In this document: positions 6,182 through 7,176 of the stretch, in pieces
Position numbering within the stretch: position 1 is the stretch's first letter
Layout of the letters: every line of letters starts with the position of its first letter
NCBI GenBank assembly: GCA_022774485.1
Contig: JALFLX010000018.1
Coordinates: forward strand, 1-7,176
DNA: 7,176 nucleotides
Source: Bacilli bacterium
GTDB lineage: Bacteria; Bacillota_I; Bacilli_A; RFN20; CAG-288
Reading direction: 5' to 3'
The notes under the pieces: generated by a model
Database searches by the model: none
The model's input: only the letters and a program-made list of their open reading frames with translations
What the model was told of the DNA's origin: nothing
Translations under genes and position numbers: made by a program

Positions 6182-6196
6182 ATTCAAGACTATAAT
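6169..6196 (+). promoter_or_regulatory. clpB promoter overlapping CIRCE
   Basis: TTGAAA (6169-6174), a 16-base spacer and a perfect TATAAT (6191-6196) precede clpB. A second TATAAT overlaps at 6196-6201 but would give a 21-base spacer. The -35 box begins in the CIRCE spacer and continues into its right arm. The predicted start near 6203 gives a leader of about 18 bases beginning just before AGGAGG (6205-6210). Confidence 0.8.
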
Positions 6197-6220
6197 ATAA
6201 TCGTAGGAGGAAAAAATACA

Positions 6221-7176
6221 ATGAGTGAGCAAAAATATACCAATAAAGTGATCGATGCGATCAACCAAGGAATGGCGATTTCGAAAGAGAATTCCCTCTC
6301 TTGTTTTGATGTGCCATCTCTCTTACGAGCACTCTACGATCAAGAAGGATCGATGTATGTCAACATCCTTAAGAAGTTAGGAATCGATGTTAAAACAGTC
6401 AATCAACTCATCGACAATGCGATTCACGGTGCTATAAAGACAACCTCTACCCAAGAGCCAGAACCTTCTAGCGATATGAATAATGTTCTTTATAACGCTC
6501 AGAAATACCAGAAATCGATGGGTGATGATTACATGTCTGTCGAGCACTTGTTGCTAGCCCAGTTTGACTGCAAACACAGCTTGATCAACAAACTCAAAGA
6601 GCTTGAGCACTATAACAGCAAAGACTTTAAAAAAGCAATCGATGAAATCAGAGGCGGAAACCATGTCACAAGCGATAATCCAGAATCTCAGTATGAGGCA
6701 TTGAAGAAATACGGAAGAGATCTCGTTAACGATGTCGCTTCTGGAAAAATCGACCCTGTCATCGGAAGAGATGAAGAGATCCGTAGAATCATGGAGATTC
6801 TCTCTCGAAAGAGCAAGAATAACCCTGTTTTAATCGGTGATCCTGGTGTCGGTAAGACCGCAGTGGTCGAAGGTTTAGCGTGGCGTATCTTCAAAGGTGA
6901 TGTCCCAGAAACACTGAAAGATAAAACCATCTGGGAGTTAGATATCGGCTCATTAATCGCTGGTGCGAAATACCGCGGTGAATTTGAAGAGAGACTCAAA
7001 GCTGTCATGAAAGAAGTGAGCAAGAGTGAAGGAAGAATCATCTTGTTCATCGATGAGATTCACACCATCATCGGCGCCGGATCTACAGGCGATGGTTCCC
7101 TTGATGCTGCCAATATCCTCAAGCCGCTTTTAGCTAGAGGTGAGCTTCACTGCATCGGTGCGACAACCCTGAACGA
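6221..7176 (+). CDS. clpB: ATP-dependent disaggregase chaperone ClpB, N-terminal part (3' end outside window)
   Basis: The visible 318 codons cover the Clp N-domain (about 1-145), the linker and most of the first AAA+ module. ClpB is a hexameric cytoplasmic ATPase that, with DnaK, extracts proteins from aggregates. The linker and entry sequence (ALKKYGRDL, then DPVIGRDEEIRR) is typical of ClpB rather than ClpC. The Walker A is GDPGVGKT (206-213), the pore-loop tyrosine is Y251 in GAKYRG, and the Walker B is IILFIDE with catalytic E279; these numbers coincide with E. coli ClpB. The loop after Walker B reads GAGSTGDGSLDAAN, one residue longer than the usual GAGKADGAMDAGN form. AGGAGG lies 10 bases before the ATG. 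The gene is regulated by CIRCE/HrcA. The coiled-coil middle domain, which would confirm ClpB, is beyond the window. Confidence 0.95.
   Translation, partial: MSEQKYTNKVIDAINQGMAISKENSLSCFDVPSLLRALYDQEGSMYVNILKKLGIDVKTVNQLIDNAIHGAIKTTSTQEPEPSSDMNNVLYNAQKYQKSMGDDYMSVEHLLLAQFDCKHSLINKLKELEHYNSKDFKKAIDEIRGGNHVTSDNPESQYEALKKYGRDLVNDVASGKIDPVIGRDEEIRRIMEILSRKSKNNPVLIGDPGVGKTAVVEGLAWRIFKGDVPETLKDKTIWELDIGSLIAGAKYRGEFEERLKAVMKEVSKSEGRIILFIDEIHTIIGAGSTGDGSLDAANILKPLLARGELHCIGATTLN

Noticed and set aside
6688..7050. 120-codon minus-strand open frame opposite clpB
   Set aside because: It lies entirely antisense to the conserved ClpB AAA+ module and has no ribosome binding site or recognisable features; a shadow frame.

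Overview
The window looks chromosomal and comes from a low-GC Gram-positive (Bacillota) lineage, possibly Erysipelotrichia or a Mollicutes relative that uses the standard genetic code. Tryptophan is encoded by TGG and TGA acts as a stop, so this is not a Mycoplasma-type code. AGGAGG-type ribosome binding sites, a HrcA/CIRCE operator in front of clpB, a lipobox lipoprotein and compact ATGA start/stop overlaps all fit that placement. The exact taxon cannot be read from the sequence.

Layout, left to right. (1) The last 42 codons of an unidentified gene overlap hemW, a radical-SAM haem chaperone gene, by ATGA. (2) A lipoprotein alpha/beta hydrolase follows. (3) Three ATGA-coupled small genes encode two membrane proteins with the topology of Tad/type II secretion F-type platform proteins, plus a small protein with an N-terminal hydrophobic helix. 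No ATPase or pilin gene is visible. (4) tyrS (tyrosyl-tRNA synthetase) has its own promoter inside the end of the third small gene and has no T-box leader. (5) A second, unrelated membrane-anchored alpha/beta hydrolase lies on the minus strand and converges on tyrS. (6) Divergent from it is clpB (5' part only), behind a CIRCE operator that covers the -35 box.

The most striking structural feature is the convergent tyrS/hydrolase junction. The two coding regions overlap by 4 bases, so there is no intergenic space for terminators. Instead, each gene appears to end at a U-tract hairpin inside the coding sequence of the other: tyrS at 5090-5123 and the hydrolase at 4946-4971. The predicted mRNAs therefore overlap by roughly 180 bases. 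The most likely undescribed system is the small Tad/T2SF-like operon at 2176-3733, but its identification rests on topology and weak resemblance only. All genes other than the unidentified left-edge tail and the small operon are assigned from motifs visible in the translations.
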